Assembly: GCA_947378615.1 (NCBI GenBank)
Contig: CANCKV010000149.1
Span: 1-7,361, forward strand
DNA: 7,361 bases
From: Chitinophagaceae bacterium
GTDB taxonomy: Bacteria; Bacteroidota; Bacteroidia; Chitinophagales; Chitinophagaceae
Direction: 5' to 3'
Below, in pieces: positions 7,131 to 7,361 of this stretch. The position numbers and the translations under genes are program-made. Below the pieces are notes generated by a model. It saw nothing but the letters and a program-made list of their open reading frames with translations. It did not search any database and was not told the DNA's origin. Positions within the stretch are counted from its first letter, which is position 1. Each line of letters starts with the position of its first letter.

Positions 7131-7361
7131 AATTTCAGTACCGAAGAAGCTAGTTCCAGTACCGAAGAAGCTAGTTCCAGTGCGGAAGATACCAGTTTCT
7201 GTACGGAAGATACCAGTTTCCGTATTGGAGATGCAAATTCCAGTTCGGGAGATGTGAGTTCCAGTTCGGGAGATGTGAGTTCCAGTTCGGGAGATCCCAG
7301 TTTCCGTATTGGAGATACAAGTTCCAGTACGGGAGATACAAGTTCCAGTACGGGAGATGTG
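7131..7361. repeat. Array of eleven 21-bp tandem repeats, continuing past the right edge
   Basis: Eleven contiguous units of exactly 21 bp begin at 7131 and fill the window to its last base. The common 18-nt core is AGTTCCAGTACGGGAGAT with variants, followed by a variable triplet (gct, acc, gca, gtg, ccc or aca). No indels occur. The phase is clear from the first unit (aatttcagtaccgaagaa) onward, and the sequence to its left shows no decayed units. All variable positions (2, 5, 7, 10, 11, 12, 14, 18-21) are spread over the three codon phases, so there is no third-position bias as expected for a coding repeat. Because 21 is a multiple of 3 and the units lack stops in most frames, several frames are open by construction. 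Spacers are absent, so this is not a CRISPR array. Confidence 0.95.

Noticed and set aside
7131..7361. CRISPR array
   Set aside because: Units are contiguous 21-mers with no unique spacers of 25-40 bp between them.
7047..7361. Plus-strand Ser-rich heptad protein (SSSTEEA, SSSSGDV type)
   Set aside because: The frame is open from 7047 but has no ATG, only a poorly placed TTG at 7119, and no ribosome binding site. The hairpin at 7047-7066 is oriented for minus-strand transcription, and the repeat shows no codon-phase bias.

Overview
The window looks like a low-GC chromosome segment from a Bacteroidota member (Flavobacteriia or Chitinophagia type; finer placement is a guess). Three things point there. 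Both large proteins have signal peptides with a Q as the first mature residue. The complete one ends in a recognisable type IX secretion (T9SS) type A sorting domain. Neither start codon has a Shine-Dalgarno sequence, which is normal in that phylum. All recognisable coding sequence is on the minus strand.

Region by region, in transcription order (right to left): 7131-7361 is an array of eleven 21-bp tandem repeats that runs off the right edge. 7030-7066 holds a hairpin plus T-rich run that looks like a minus-strand terminator. 6365-7130 is about 770 bp of AT-rich sequence with no convincing gene, but it contains a Bacteroidota-type promoter match and two short inverted repeats. 3701-6364 encodes a complete 887-residue secreted metzincin-type zinc metalloprotease with an N-terminal beta-rich domain, an IPT/TIG domain, the HEIGHAIGLAH active site and a T9SS sorting domain. 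3338-3700 is a gap with a terminator-like hairpin that fits the protease transcript. 1-3337 is the N-terminal 1112 residues of a very large secreted Thr/Gly/Ser/Asn-rich beta-solenoid protein built from autotransporter-associated beta-strand repeats (PATR). It is cut by the left edge.

The two genes lie in the same direction but are separated by 363 bp and a probable terminator, so they are probably independent transcription units. Both products are exported and likely end up at the cell surface or outside the cell. A working relationship (for example protease and adhesin) is only suggested by proximity. The least explained element is the 21-bp repeat array at the right edge.
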